A model generated the notes under the pieces. The model was not told where the DNA came from. It made no database searches and was given only the letters and a program-made list of their open reading frames with translations. Made by a program: the position numbers and the translations under genes. From Paraburkholderia phenoliruptrix (lineage in GTDB: Bacteria > Pseudomonadota > Gammaproteobacteria > Burkholderiales > Burkholderiaceae), in contig NZ_JAEUAV010000015.1 of NCBI RefSeq assembly GCF_019511605.1, forward strand, positions 102,475-166,474: a stretch of 64,000 bases of DNA, in the 5' to 3' direction. This document shows, one piece after another, positions 42,848-52,600 of this stretch (the stretch's first letter is position 1; every line of letters starts with the position of its first letter).

Positions 42848-44038
42848 TTACTCGAGAATCTTGGCAACGACACCTGCGCCGACGGTACGGCCGCCTTCAC
42901 GGATAGCGAAGCGCAGACCTTCTTCCATCGCGATCGGGTTGATCAGCTTCACCGTGATCGACACGTTGTCGCCCGGCATGACCATTTCCTTGTCCTTCGG
43001 CAGCTCGATCGAGCCCGTCACGTCCGTCGTACGGAAGTAGAACTGCGGACGGTAGTTGTTGAAGAACGGCGTGTGGCGGCCGCCTTCGTCCTTGCTCAGC
43101 ACGTACACTTCTGCCGTGAAGTGCGTGTGCGGGTTGATCGAACCCGGCTTGGCCAGCACCTGGCCACGCTCCACGTCTTCGCGCTTCGTGCCGCGCAGCA
43201 GGATACCCACGTTGTCGCCTGCCTGACCCTGGTCGAGCAGCTTGCGGAACATTTCCACGCCCGTGCAGGTCGTCTTCACCGTCGGCTTGATACCGACGAT
43301 TTCGATTTCCTCGCCGACCTTGATGACGCCGCGCTCAACGCGACCCGTCACCACCGTGCCGCGACCCGAGATCGAGAACACGTCTTCCACCGGCATCAGG
43401 AACGTGCCGTCCACAGCGCGCTCCGGCGTCGGGATGTACGTGTCCAGCGCGTCGGCCAGGTTCATGATCGCCACTTCGCCCAGCTCGCCCTTGTCGCCTT
43501 CCAGCGCCAGCTTGGCCGAACCCTTGATGATCGGCGTGTCGTCGCCCGGGAAGTCGTACTTCGACAGAAGCTCGCGCACTTCCATCTCGACCAGCTCCAG
43601 CAGCTCGGCGTCGTCCACCATGTCGCACTTGTTCAGGAACACGATGATGTACGGCACACCGACCTGACGCGCCAGCAGGATGTGCTCACGCGTTTGCGGC
43701 ATCGGGCCGTCAGCGGCCGAGCACACGAGGATCGCGCCGTCCATCTGTGCCGCGCCCGTGATCATGTTCTTCACATAGTCAGCGTGGCCCGGGCAGTCGA
43801 CGTGTGCGTAGTGGCGGTTAGCCGTTTCGTACTCGACGTGCGCGGTGTTGATCGTGATGCCACGTGCCTTTTCTTCCGGCGCCGCGTCGATCTGGTCGTA
43901 TGCCTTCGCTTCGCCGCCGAACTTCTGCGTCAGAACCGTCGTGATCGCTGCCGTCAGCGTGGTCTTGCCGTGGTCAACGTGACCGATCGTGCCGACGTTC
44001 ACGTGCGGCTTGGTCCGTTCGAATTTACCTTTAGCCAT
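42848..44038 (-). CDS. tuf: Elongation factor Tu, copy in the str block
   Basis: A 396-residue GTPase that delivers aminoacyl-tRNA to the ribosome. G1 GHVDHGKT (19-26), G3 DCPGHADYVKN, G4 NKCDMVDD, and the C-terminal GGRTVGAGVVAKILE. The protein is identical to the second copy at 62021-63211; the genes differ at scattered synonymous sites, five of them in the first seven codons. It follows fusA by 46 bases, as tufA does in E. coli. Confidence 0.99.
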   Translation of the reverse strand: MAKGKFERTKPHVNVGTIGHVDHGKTTLTAAITTVLTQKFGGEAKAYDQIDAAPEEKARGITINTAHVEYETANRHYAHVDCPGHADYVKNMITGAAQMDGAILVCSAADGPMPQTREHILLARQVGVPYIIVFLNKCDMVDDAELLELVEMEVRELLSKYDFPGDDTPIIKGSAKLALEGDKGELGEVAIMNLADALDTYIPTPERAVDGTFLMPVEDVFSISGRGTVVTGRVERGVIKVGEEIEIVGIKPTVKTTCTGVEMFRKLLDQGQAGDNVGILLRGTKREDVERGQVLAKPGSINPHTHFTAEVYVLSKDEGGRHTPFFNNYRPQFYFRTTDVTGSIELPKDKEMVMPGDNVSITVKLINPIAMEEGLRFAIREGGRTVGAGVVAKILE

Positions 44039-44084
44039 GTTTCTCTTCTTTCAAAAAGTTAATCGTTAATGACTTGCCGCGCGA

Positions 44085-46187
44085 TTACTTCGACTTGGCG
44101 TTGATGATCGCTTCCGACACGTTACGCGGTGCTTCGGCGTAGTGCTTGAACTCCATCGTGTACGTTGCACGACCTTGGGTCAGCGAGCGCAGCGACGTCG
44201 AGTAGCCGAACATTTCCGACAGCGGCACTTCGGCGCGAACGATCTTGCCGCCGCCAACCATGTCTTCCATGCCCTGGACGATACCGCGACGGCCCGACAG
44301 GTCGCCCATCACGTTGCCCATGTAGTCTTCCGGCGTTTCAACTTCCACAGCCATCATCGGTTCGAGGATGACCGGGTTTGCCTTGCGCATTGCTTCCTTG
44401 AACGCCATCGAACCAGCCATGCGGAACGCATTTTCGTTCGAGTCGACGTCGTGGTACGAACCGAAGGTCAGGTGAACCTTCACGTCAACGACCGGGAAGC
44501 CTGCCAGCACGCCTGCCTTCAGCGTTTCCTGGATACCCTTGTCGACTGCCGGAATGTATTCACGCGGAATCACGCCGCCCTTGATCTCGTCGAGGAACTC
44601 GTAACCCTTGCCCTGCTCGTTCGGCTCCAGCGTGATCACAGCGTGACCGTACTGACCGCGGCCGCCCGACTGCTTGACGAACTTGCCGTCGACATCAGCC
44701 GCCGTGCTGCGAATGGTTTCGCGGTAAGCCACTTGCGGCTTGCCGACGGTAGCTTCCACGCCGAACTCGCGCTTCATGCGGTCGACCAGAATTTCGAGGT
44801 GGAGCTCGCCCATGCCCGAAATAATGGTCTGGCCCGATTCTTCGTCCGTTTGCACGCGGAACGACGGGTCTTCCTGAGCCAGACGGTTCAGTGCCAGACC
44901 CATCTTTTCCTGGTCAGCCTTGGTCTTCGGCTCGACAGCCTGCGAAATCACCGGCTCCGGGAACACCATGCGCTCGAGCACGATCGGGTTTTGCGGATCG
45001 CACAGCGTGTCGCCCGTGGTTGCTTCCTTCAGGCCGACCGCGGCAGCGATGTCGCCCGCGCGCACTTCCTTGATTTCTTCACGCTGGTTCGCGTGCATCT
45101 GCAGAATACGGCCCAGACGTTCCTTCTTGTCCTTGGTCGCGTTCAGCACCGTGTCGCCCGAATTGACGACGCCCGAGTACACACGGAAGAAGATCAGCTG
45201 GCCGACGAACGGGTCGGTCATGATCTTGAATGCCAGTGCCGAGAACTTTTCGTCGTCGGCAGCGCGGCGCTCAGCCTTTTCACCGCTTTCCAGTTCACCC
45301 GTAACCGGCGGAATGTCGATCGGCGACGGCAGGAAGTCCAGAACCGCGTCCAGCATACGCTGCACGCCCTTGTTCTTGAACGCGGTGCCGCACAGCATCG
45401 GCTGGATTTCGCAAGCGATCGTACGGTCGCGCAGGCCCTTGATGATTTCCGCTTCAGAGAGCTCGCCCTCTTCCAGGTACTTGTTCATCAGCTCTTCGCT
45501 CGACTCGGCAGCCGCTTCGATCATCTTTTCGCGCCACTCGTTGCACGAATCGACCAGTTCAGCCGGGATGTCTTCGTACGAGAACTTGGTGCCCTGGGAC
45601 GCGTCGTCCCAAATGATCGCCTTCATCTTCATCAGGTCGACGACGCCCGTGAAGTTTTCTTCTGCACCGATAGGCACAACGACCGGGACCGGGTTTGCCT
45701 TCAGACGCAGCTTGAGCTGGTCGTAAACCTTGAAGAAGTTCGCGCCGGTACGGTCCATCTTGTTGATGAACGCGAGACGGGGAACCTTGTACTTGTTAGC
45801 CTGACGCCACACGGTTTCCGACTGGGGCTGAACGCCGCCCACTGCGCAGTACACCATGCACGCGCCGTCGAGCACGCGCATCGAGCGCTCGACTTCAATC
45901 GTGAAGTCGACGTGGCCCGGGGTGTCGATGATGTTGATGCGGTGCTCGGCGCGGTCGCCAGCCATGCCTTTCCAGAACGCCGTCGTAGCAGCCGACGTAA
46001 TCGTGATGCCGCGTTCCTGCTCCTGCTCCATCCAGTCCATGGTGGCGGCGCCGTCGTGAACTTCACCAATCTTGTGGTTCACGCCGGTGTAGAACAGGAT
46101 GCGCTCGGTCGTCGTCGTCTTGCCGGCGTCGATGTGAGCGCTAATACCGATGTTACGGTAGCGCTCGATAGGTGTCTTGCGAGCCAC
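44085..46187 (-). CDS. fusA: Elongation factor G
   Basis: A 700-residue translocase GTPase. G1 AHIDAGKT (17-24), G2/switch region WMEQEQERGITITSAATT, G3 DTPGHVDFT, G4 NKMDRTGANF; domain IV has GGRGQYGHAVI. It also acts with the recycling factor in ribosome splitting. It lies between rpsG and tuf in str order. Confidence 0.99.
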   Translation of the reverse strand: MARKTPIERYRNIGISAHIDAGKTTTTERILFYTGVNHKIGEVHDGAATMDWMEQEQERGITITSAATTAFWKGMAGDRAEHRINIIDTPGHVDFTIEVERSMRVLDGACMVYCAVGGVQPQSETVWRQANKYKVPRLAFINKMDRTGANFFKVYDQLKLRLKANPVPVVVPIGAEENFTGVVDLMKMKAIIWDDASQGTKFSYEDIPAELVDSCNEWREKMIEAAAESSEELMNKYLEEGELSEAEIIKGLRDRTIACEIQPMLCGTAFKNKGVQRMLDAVLDFLPSPIDIPPVTGELESGEKAERRAADDEKFSALAFKIMTDPFVGQLIFFRVYSGVVNSGDTVLNATKDKKERLGRILQMHANQREEIKEVRAGDIAAAVGLKEATTGDTLCDPQNPIVLERMVFPEPVISQAVEPKTKADQEKMGLALNRLAQEDPSFRVQTDEESGQTIISGMGELHLEILVDRMKREFGVEATVGKPQVAYRETIRSTAADVDGKFVKQSGGRGQYGHAVITLEPNEQGKGYEFLDEIKGGVIPREYIPAVDKGIQETLKAGVLAGFPVVDVKVHLTFGSYHDVDSNENAFRMAGSMAFKEAMRKANPVILEPMMAVEVETPEDYMGNVMGDLSGRRGIVQGMEDMVGGGKIVRAEVPLSEMFGYSTSLRSLTQGRATYTMEFKHYAEAPRNVSEAIINAKSK

Positions 46188-46321
46188 TTTGATCCTCTAT
46201 GGGGATGACGCGATGCGAGAAAATACCCATCGCGCTGTAACACAAACGGGCGAGGCGCCTGATAAGCGCACCCGCCCGGAATTTCTTTCCGTATTTGCCT
46301 GCTAACCCGGGGTCGGGAAGC

Positions 46322-46792
46322 TTAGAAACGGAAATGCGAGAACGCCTTGTTGGCTTCTGCCATCCGGTGAACTTCGTCGCGCTTCTTCATTGCGCCGCCA
46401 CGGCCTTCGGCCGCTTCGGAGAGTTCACCTGCCAGACGCAGGGCCATCGACTTCTCGCTGCGCTTCTTCGCGGCTTCACGCAGCCAACGCATCGCCAATG
46501 CCATACGACGCGACGGGCGCACTTCGACCGGAACCTGATAGTTCGCACCACCAACGCGGCGGCTCTTGACTTCGACCACCGGCTTGACGTTGTTGAGCGC
46601 TACCGTGAACACTTCCAGCGGGTCCTTGCCACCCTTGGTCTGGATCTGTTCGAAAGCGCCGTACACGATGCGCTCAGCAACCGACTTCTTGCCGGAGAGC
46701 ATCAGCACGTTCATGAACTTAGCTACATCAACGTTACCGAACTTCGGATCCGGCAACACTTCCCGCTTGGGGACTTCGCGACGACGCGGCAT
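46322..46792 (-). CDS. rpsG: Small-subunit ribosomal protein uS7
   Basis: A 156-residue primary binder of the 16S 3' domain: MPRRREVPKREVLPDPKFGN and GGANYQVPVEVRPSRRMALA. In E. coli S7 regulates the str operon through the rpsL-rpsG spacer; here that spacer is about 186 bases, long enough for a similar site, but none is proven. Confidence 0.98.
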   Translation of the reverse strand: MPRRREVPKREVLPDPKFGNVDVAKFMNVLMLSGKKSVAERIVYGAFEQIQTKGGKDPLEVFTVALNNVKPVVEVKSRRVGGANYQVPVEVRPSRRMALAMRWLREAAKKRSEKSMALRLAGELSEAAEGRGGAMKKRDEVHRMAEANKAFSHFRF

Positions 46793-46978
46793 GTTTCTTC
46801 CTTTGACTTTTCAGTTGGAGCTGGGTTGAACCCATCTAGCCCCGCGGCCACCAACTAACCCGATTCATCTCAACGATTTACCAGCCTGGTCGGGTGACCA
46901 CTTACTCGATAGCACCGGCGATTCCGGCACCACCGCTATTACCGCCTTTGCAGGCGACCTGAACTGCTGACCGGCTGA

Positions 46979-47359
46979 TTACTTGCCGGCCTTGGCGCGC
47001 TTCGCACCGTACTTCGAGCGAGCCTGCTTACGATCCTTGACGCCCTGGGTATCCAGCGAGCCGCGAACCATGTGGTAACGCACACCCGGCAAGTCCTTCA
47101 CACGGCCGCCGCGAATCAGCACGACCGAGTGTTCCTGCAGGTTGTGGCCTTCACCACCGATGTACGAAATGACTTCGAAGCCGTTCGTGAGGCGCACCTT
47201 CGCAACCTTACGGAGTGCCGAGTTCGGCTTCTTCGGCGTCGTGGTGTACACACGGGTGCACACGCCGCGACGCTGGGGGCAGTCCTGCAAGGCCGGGCTC
47301 TTGCTCTTCGTCGTTTCCGACGTGCGGCCTTTGCGAACCAGTTGATTGATGGTTGGCAT
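46979..47359 (-). CDS. rpsL: Small-subunit ribosomal protein uS12
   Basis: A 126-residue decoding-centre protein. The segments [13 protein letters not shown] and [13 protein letters not shown] keep the lysines whose mutation gives streptomycin resistance, so the sequence is of the sensitive type. It is the first gene of the str block, with a promoter about 140 bases upstream. Confidence 0.99.
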
Positions 47360-47498
47360 TGTTTATTCCTGAAATTGAACAAAATCGACGCATCTGTTTT
47401 CGGGCAAAGCGAAAGCGCCTGCGCATCGAACTTCCGGCTCGGGTCACAACCATGCGGGCAGCGCCCGCGCGCAAGCATCCCAAGAACCGGAACCTAGC

Positions 47499-47528
47499 AT
47501 AATATTCCGAAAACACTAAGTGAGTCAA
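47499..47528 (-). promoter_or_regulatory. Promoter of the str block
   Basis: TTGACT (47523-47528) and TATTAT (47499-47504) are 18 bases apart on the minus strand in the recQ-rpsL gap. This gives an rpsL leader of about 130 nt in which GCGGGC/GCCCGC and TTCCGG/CCGGAA can pair. Confidence 0.7.
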
Positions 47529-47581
47529 CAGGTTGCAATGCTTCGCAGACCTGCGGAGCTCGCTTGGTGATGCCCGCCGCG

Positions 47582-49429
47582 TCAATCCGCCGCGACGACT
47601 TCCAGCAATTCTTCGCCGAAACGGTCCAGCTTGCGGGCGCCCATGCCTGGAATGCCGCGCAGATCCTCGATCGAATCGGGGCCGTTGCGGGCGATCTCCG
47701 CGAGCGTGGCATCGTGGAAAATCACATACGCAGGCACGCCGTCGCTCTTCGCGGTTTCCGTGCGCCACGCGCGCAGCCGTTCCCAGCGCGCGCGCTCGCG
47801 CGGTCCCATGCCGACCGTGGGATCCGCGCGCTCGCTCGTCCGCCCCGACGACTGACGCGTGCGCGTAGGCTTCACATAGCGGCGCATCGTGACGCTCTGC
47901 TCGCCTTTCAGCACCGGCTTGCTGGCTTCGGTAAGAACCAGCGAGCCGAACCCTTCGTGGTCCACCGTCAGATAGCCGAACGCCACCAGCTGGCGAAAGA
48001 CCGCGCGCCATTCCGGTTCGCCGAGCGCCGCGCCAATGCCAAAGGTAGTCAGCTTCTCATGACCGCGCTGCAGTATTTTTTCGCTGCGGTTGCCGCGCAG
48101 AATGTCGATCAGATGGCCGGCGCCGAAGTTGAAACCACTTGCCCTTTGCGCGCGGAACACGCAGGACAACGCCATCTGCGCCTCGCGCGTCGCGTCCCAG
48201 GTGGCCGGCGGCTCGAGGCAGTTGTCGCAGTTGCCGCAAGGCTGGCTCGATTCGCCGAAATAAGCGAGCAATCGCACGCGCCGGCAGGTCGCTGCTTCGC
48301 ACAAGCCCAGAAGTGCATCGAGCTTGCCCGTTTGCACGCGCTTGTGGGCGTCGTCGGCGTCGGACTCGTCGATCATCTTGCGCTGCTGGACGACGTCGCC
48401 GAGTCCATAGGCCATCCACGCGTTGGACGGCATGCCGTCGCGCCCCGCGCGGCCGGTTTCCTGGTAATAGCCTTCCACGCTCTTCGGCAAATCCAGGTGG
48501 GCGACAAAGCGCACGTCGGGCTTGTCGATACCCATGCCGAAGGCGATCGTCGCGCACATCACGATGCCCTCTTCGCGCTGGAACATCTCCTGATGCTTCT
48601 GCCGCGTCTCGAATTCCATGCCTGCGTGATAAGGCAGCGCGCGCATGCCTTTCTCCTTGAGCCACTCGGCCGTTTCTTCTACTTTGCGCCGCGACAGACA
48701 ATAGACGACGCCGGCGTCGGTCGTGCCGTCGGCGCGCGTATGCTCGGCGCGGATAAAGTCGAGCAATTGCGTGCGCGCATTGTCCTTTTCGACGATCCGG
48801 TAGCGGATGTTCGGCCGGTCGAAGCTCGACACGAAGACGCGCGCGTCGTCCAGCGCAAGGCGGTGGATGATCTCGTCGCGCGTGATTGCGTCCGCCGTGG
48901 CAGTCAGCGCAATGCGCGGCACGTTGGGGAAACGCTCGTGCAGCACCGACAGCTGAATGTATTCGGGCCGGAAATCGTGCCCCCATTGCGACACGCAGTG
49001 CGCTTCGTCGATCGCGAACAAGCCGATACGGGTGCGCTCGAGCAGCTCCTGAAAACGCGGCGTCATCAAGCGTTCCGGCGCGACGTAAAGCAGATCGATC
49101 TCGCCGTCGCGCAGCGCGCGCTCCGTCGCCATCGCCTCGGCGCTCGAAAGAGTGGAGTTCAGGTAAGCGGCGCGTACACCGACTTCCGTGAGCGCAGCGA
49201 CCTGATCCTGCATGAGTGCGATCAGCGGAGACACCACGATGCCTGTGCCCAAGCCGCGCTCACGGCGCACAAGCGACGGAATCTGGTAACACAGCGATTT
49301 GCCGCCACCCGTTGGCATCAGCACGAGACAGTCGCCGCCGCTGGCGACGTGCTCGACAATTTCGCCCTGCTGTCCTCGAAATGCGGGGTAGCCAAAAACT
49401 TCGTTGAGGATTTCGAGCGGACGGGACAT
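47582..49429 (-). CDS. recQ: ATP-dependent DNA helicase RecQ
   Basis: A 615-residue 3'-5' helicase for recombination and fork repair. Walker A MPTGGGKS (38-45), DEAH box (141-144) with the aromatic-rich loop following, motif VI QETGRAGRDG. The RQC zinc site is CRRVRLLAYFGE then CGNCDNC, and the C-terminal HRDC domain is present (PAYVIFHDATLAEIARNGP to GMGARKLDRFGEELLEVV). It sits between the rpoC terminator and the str promoter and so is probably transcribed separately. Confidence 0.97.
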   Translation of the reverse strand: MSRPLEILNEVFGYPAFRGQQGEIVEHVASGGDCLVLMPTGGGKSLCYQIPSLVRRERGLGTGIVVSPLIALMQDQVAALTEVGVRAAYLNSTLSSAEAMATERALRDGEIDLLYVAPERLMTPRFQELLERTRIGLFAIDEAHCVSQWGHDFRPEYIQLSVLHERFPNVPRIALTATADAITRDEIIHRLALDDARVFVSSFDRPNIRYRIVEKDNARTQLLDFIRAEHTRADGTTDAGVVYCLSRRKVEETAEWLKEKGMRALPYHAGMEFETRQKHQEMFQREEGIVMCATIAFGMGIDKPDVRFVAHLDLPKSVEGYYQETGRAGRDGMPSNAWMAYGLGDVVQQRKMIDESDADDAHKRVQTGKLDALLGLCEAATCRRVRLLAYFGESSQPCGNCDNCLEPPATWDATREAQMALSCVFRAQRASGFNFGAGHLIDILRGNRSEKILQRGHEKLTTFGIGAALGEPEWRAVFRQLVAFGYLTVDHEGFGSLVLTEASKPVLKGEQSVTMRRYVKPTRTRQSSGRTSERADPTVGMGPRERARWERLRAWRTETAKSDGVPAYVIFHDATLAEIARNGPDSIEDLRGIPGMGARKLDRFGEELLEVVAAD

Positions 49430-49557
49430 GAATTTGACGGAGGCGGCGTAAAACGGGTGTCACGAATTTTACCAACGCATTCGTGCTGCGCCCGCGCTTT
49501 GCAACAACGTTAGCCATCGGCCTACGAATCGGCAAAAGCACGTAAGAAGCGGCGCAT

Positions 49558-49592
49558 AAAAAAAAGCCGCTCAGTCGAAACTGAGCGGCTTC
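49558..49592 (-). terminator. Rho-independent terminator after rpoC
   Basis: AAGCCGCTCAGT and ACTGAGCGGCTT with a 4-base loop; on the minus strand followed by TTTTTTTT. It ends the rplKAJL-rpoBC transcript and lies between rpoC and recQ. Confidence 0.92.
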
Positions 49593-49630
49593 GCTGGCTG
49601 CTGAGCCCAGGCGGCTTGCGCCGCCCGGAC

Positions 49631-52600
49631 TTATTCGCCGGAGTGCTGCTGTTCGGCGGCCGGGGTTTCCGGCGTACCGAATTCGAACGACTCTTCCGCT
49701 GCAATCTGATCGAAACGCTCGCGGTCGGACAGTTCCTTGCTCTTGCGCGCCTTGTGGAACGCGAGGCCCGTACCCGCCGGAATCAGACGGCCGACAATCA
49801 CGTTTTCCTTCAGACCACGCAGATCGTCGCGCTTACCCATGATCGCCGCTTCGGTCAGCACGCGCGTCGTTTCCTGGAACGACGCAGCGGAGATGAACGA
49901 ATCGGTCGACAGCGACGCCTTCGTGATACCGAGCAGGACGTTCTCGTACGTTGCCGGACGCTTGTCTTCCGCGATCATGCGGTCGTTTTCGTCGAGCATG
50001 TCCGACCGCTCGACCTGTTCGCCCGGGATGAAACGCGTATCGCCGTTGTCCGTAATCTGCACGCGGCGCAGCATCTGACGAACAATCACTTCAATGTGCT
50101 TGTCGTTGATCTTCACGCCTTGCAGACGGTACACGTCCTGCACTTCGTCCACGATGTAGCGCGACAGCGCCTCGACGCCCTGCAGACGCAGGATGTCGTG
50201 CGGATCCGCCGGTCCGTCCACGATCATTTCGCCCTTGTTGACGACCTGACCATCGTGAACCAGAACCTGCTTTTCCTTCGCGATCAGGAACTCGTGCTGG
50301 TTGCCCTCGAGGTCCGTAATAACGAGACGCTGCTTGCCCTTCGTGTCCTTACCGAACGACGTGGTACCCGTGACTTCCGCCAGGATACCTGCGTCCTTCG
50401 GCGAACGTGCTTCGAACAGTTCCGCCACACGCGGCAGACCGCCGGTAATGTCACGCGTCTTCTGCGATTCGGTCGGGATACGTGCGAGCACTTCGCCGAC
50501 CTGCACTTGCTGACCGTCCTTCACGGTGATCAGAGCGCCGACCTGGAAGCCGATCTGCACCGAGTGCTCGGTGTTCGGGATCTTGACTTCCTCGCCGTTC
50601 GCGTCGAGCAGCTTGACCTGCGGACGCACGGTCTTCGAAGCTTGCGAACCGCGCCGCTTCACGTCGATCACGACCAGCGTGGACAGACCGGTCACGTCGT
50701 CGATCTGCTTGGCAACCGTCACGCCTTCTTCGACGTTTTCGAACTTCACCGTGCCACCGTACTCGGTGATGATCGGACGCGTCATCGGGTCCCACGTCGC
50801 CAGTTGCGTGCCGGCCTTGATCTGCGCGCCGTCAAGCTGCAACAGCGTCGCGCCGTACGGCACCTTGTGACGTTCACGCTCGCGGCCGTGGTCGTCGGTG
50901 ATCATCGCTTCGCCCGAACGCGAAATGACGATCTGCTCGCCCTTCGCGTTGGTAACGTAACGCATCGTCGACGTGAAACGCACCGTACCGTTCGACTTGG
51001 CTTCAACCGACGAAGCCACTGCCGCACGCGACGCCGCACCACCGATGTGGAACGTACGCATGGTCAGCTGTGTGCCCGGCTCACCGATCGACTGAGCAGC
51101 GATCACACCCACCGCCTCGCCGACGTTCACGAGCGAACCGCGGCCCAGGTCGCGGCCATAGCAGGCTGCGCACAGACCGTAGCGCGTTTCGCAGGTAAGC
51201 GGCGTGCGCACGCGCACTTCGTCGATGCCGAGGCGTTCGATTTCTTCGACCGCGTCTTCGTCGAGCAACGTGCCCGCTTCGTACAGCGTTTCCTGCGATT
51301 CCGGATTGACGACGTCAGCCACCGCCACGCGACCCAGAATACGGTCACGCAGTGCCTCGACGACTTCACCGCCTTCCACCAGCGCCTTCATGGCCACGCC
51401 TTGCGACGTGCCGCAATCGTCCTCGACCACCACCAGGTCCTGCGTGACGTCGACGAGACGACGCGTCAGGTAGCCCGAGTTCGCGGTCTTCAGTGCCGTA
51501 TCAGCCAGACCCTTTCGTGCACCGTGGGTCGAGATGAAGTACTGCAACACGTTCAGGCCTTCGCGGAAGTTCGCCGTAATCGGCGTCTCGATGATCGAGC
51601 CGTCCGGCTTCGCCATCAGGCCACGCATACCGGCCAGCTGACGAATCTGAACCGCTGAACCCCGCGCGCCGGAGTCCGCCATCATGTAGATGGAGTTGAA
51701 CGATTCCTGACGCGTTTCGTTGCCGTCGCGGTCGATTACCGGCTCCGTCGACAGCTGTTCCATCATCGCCTTGCCGACCGCTTCCGACGTTGCCGACCAG
51801 ATGTCGACCACGTTGTTATAGCGCTCTTGCGACGTGACGAGACCCGACATGTACTGACGGTCGTACTCCTTCACCTTCTTCGCCGCGTCGCCGACGATGG
51901 TTTCCTTCTGCGGCGGCACGAGCATGTCGTCCACACAGATCGAGATACCAGCGCGCGTTGCCAGACGGAAACCCGACTGCATCAACTGGTCGGCGAAAAT
52001 CACCGTTTCGCGCAGACCGCACTTGCGGAACGCGGTGTTGATGAGGCGCGAGATTTCCTTCTTCTTCAGCGGCTTGTTCAGCACCGAGAACGGCAGGCCC
52101 GGCGGCAGGATTTCCGACAGGATTGCACGGCCAACGGTCGTGGCATACAGCGTGACCTTCGGCACGAACGCCGGCGCGCCCTCCGACTTGTCTTCGTTGT
52201 GGACCATTTCGGTGATCCGCACGTTGACGCGCGAGGCGAGCTCGACTTCCTTGTTCTCGTAAGCACGCAGCACTTCGGAGACGCCCGTGAACGACAGGCC
52301 TTCGCCCTTGCCGTTCACTGCCTCGCGGGTCGCGTAGTACAAACCGAGCACGATGTCCTGCGACGGCACGATCGACGGATCGCCGTTGGCCGGGAACAGC
52401 ACGTTGTTCGACGCCAGCATCAGCGTGCGCGCTTCCATTTGCGCTTCCAGCGACAGCGGCACGTGAACGGCCATCTGGTCACCGTCGAAGTCGGCGTTGA
52501 ACGCCGCGCAAACGAGCGGGTGCAGCTGGATTGCCTTACCTTCGATCAGCACCGGTTCGAAAGCCTGAATGCCGAGACGGTGCAGCGTAGGCGCACGGTT

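Noticed and set aside
43073..44062. Plus-strand frames opposite both tuf genes
   Set aside because: The same His/Asp/Arg-rich frame appears opposite each tuf copy because the genes are identical; it is a codon-bias shadow.
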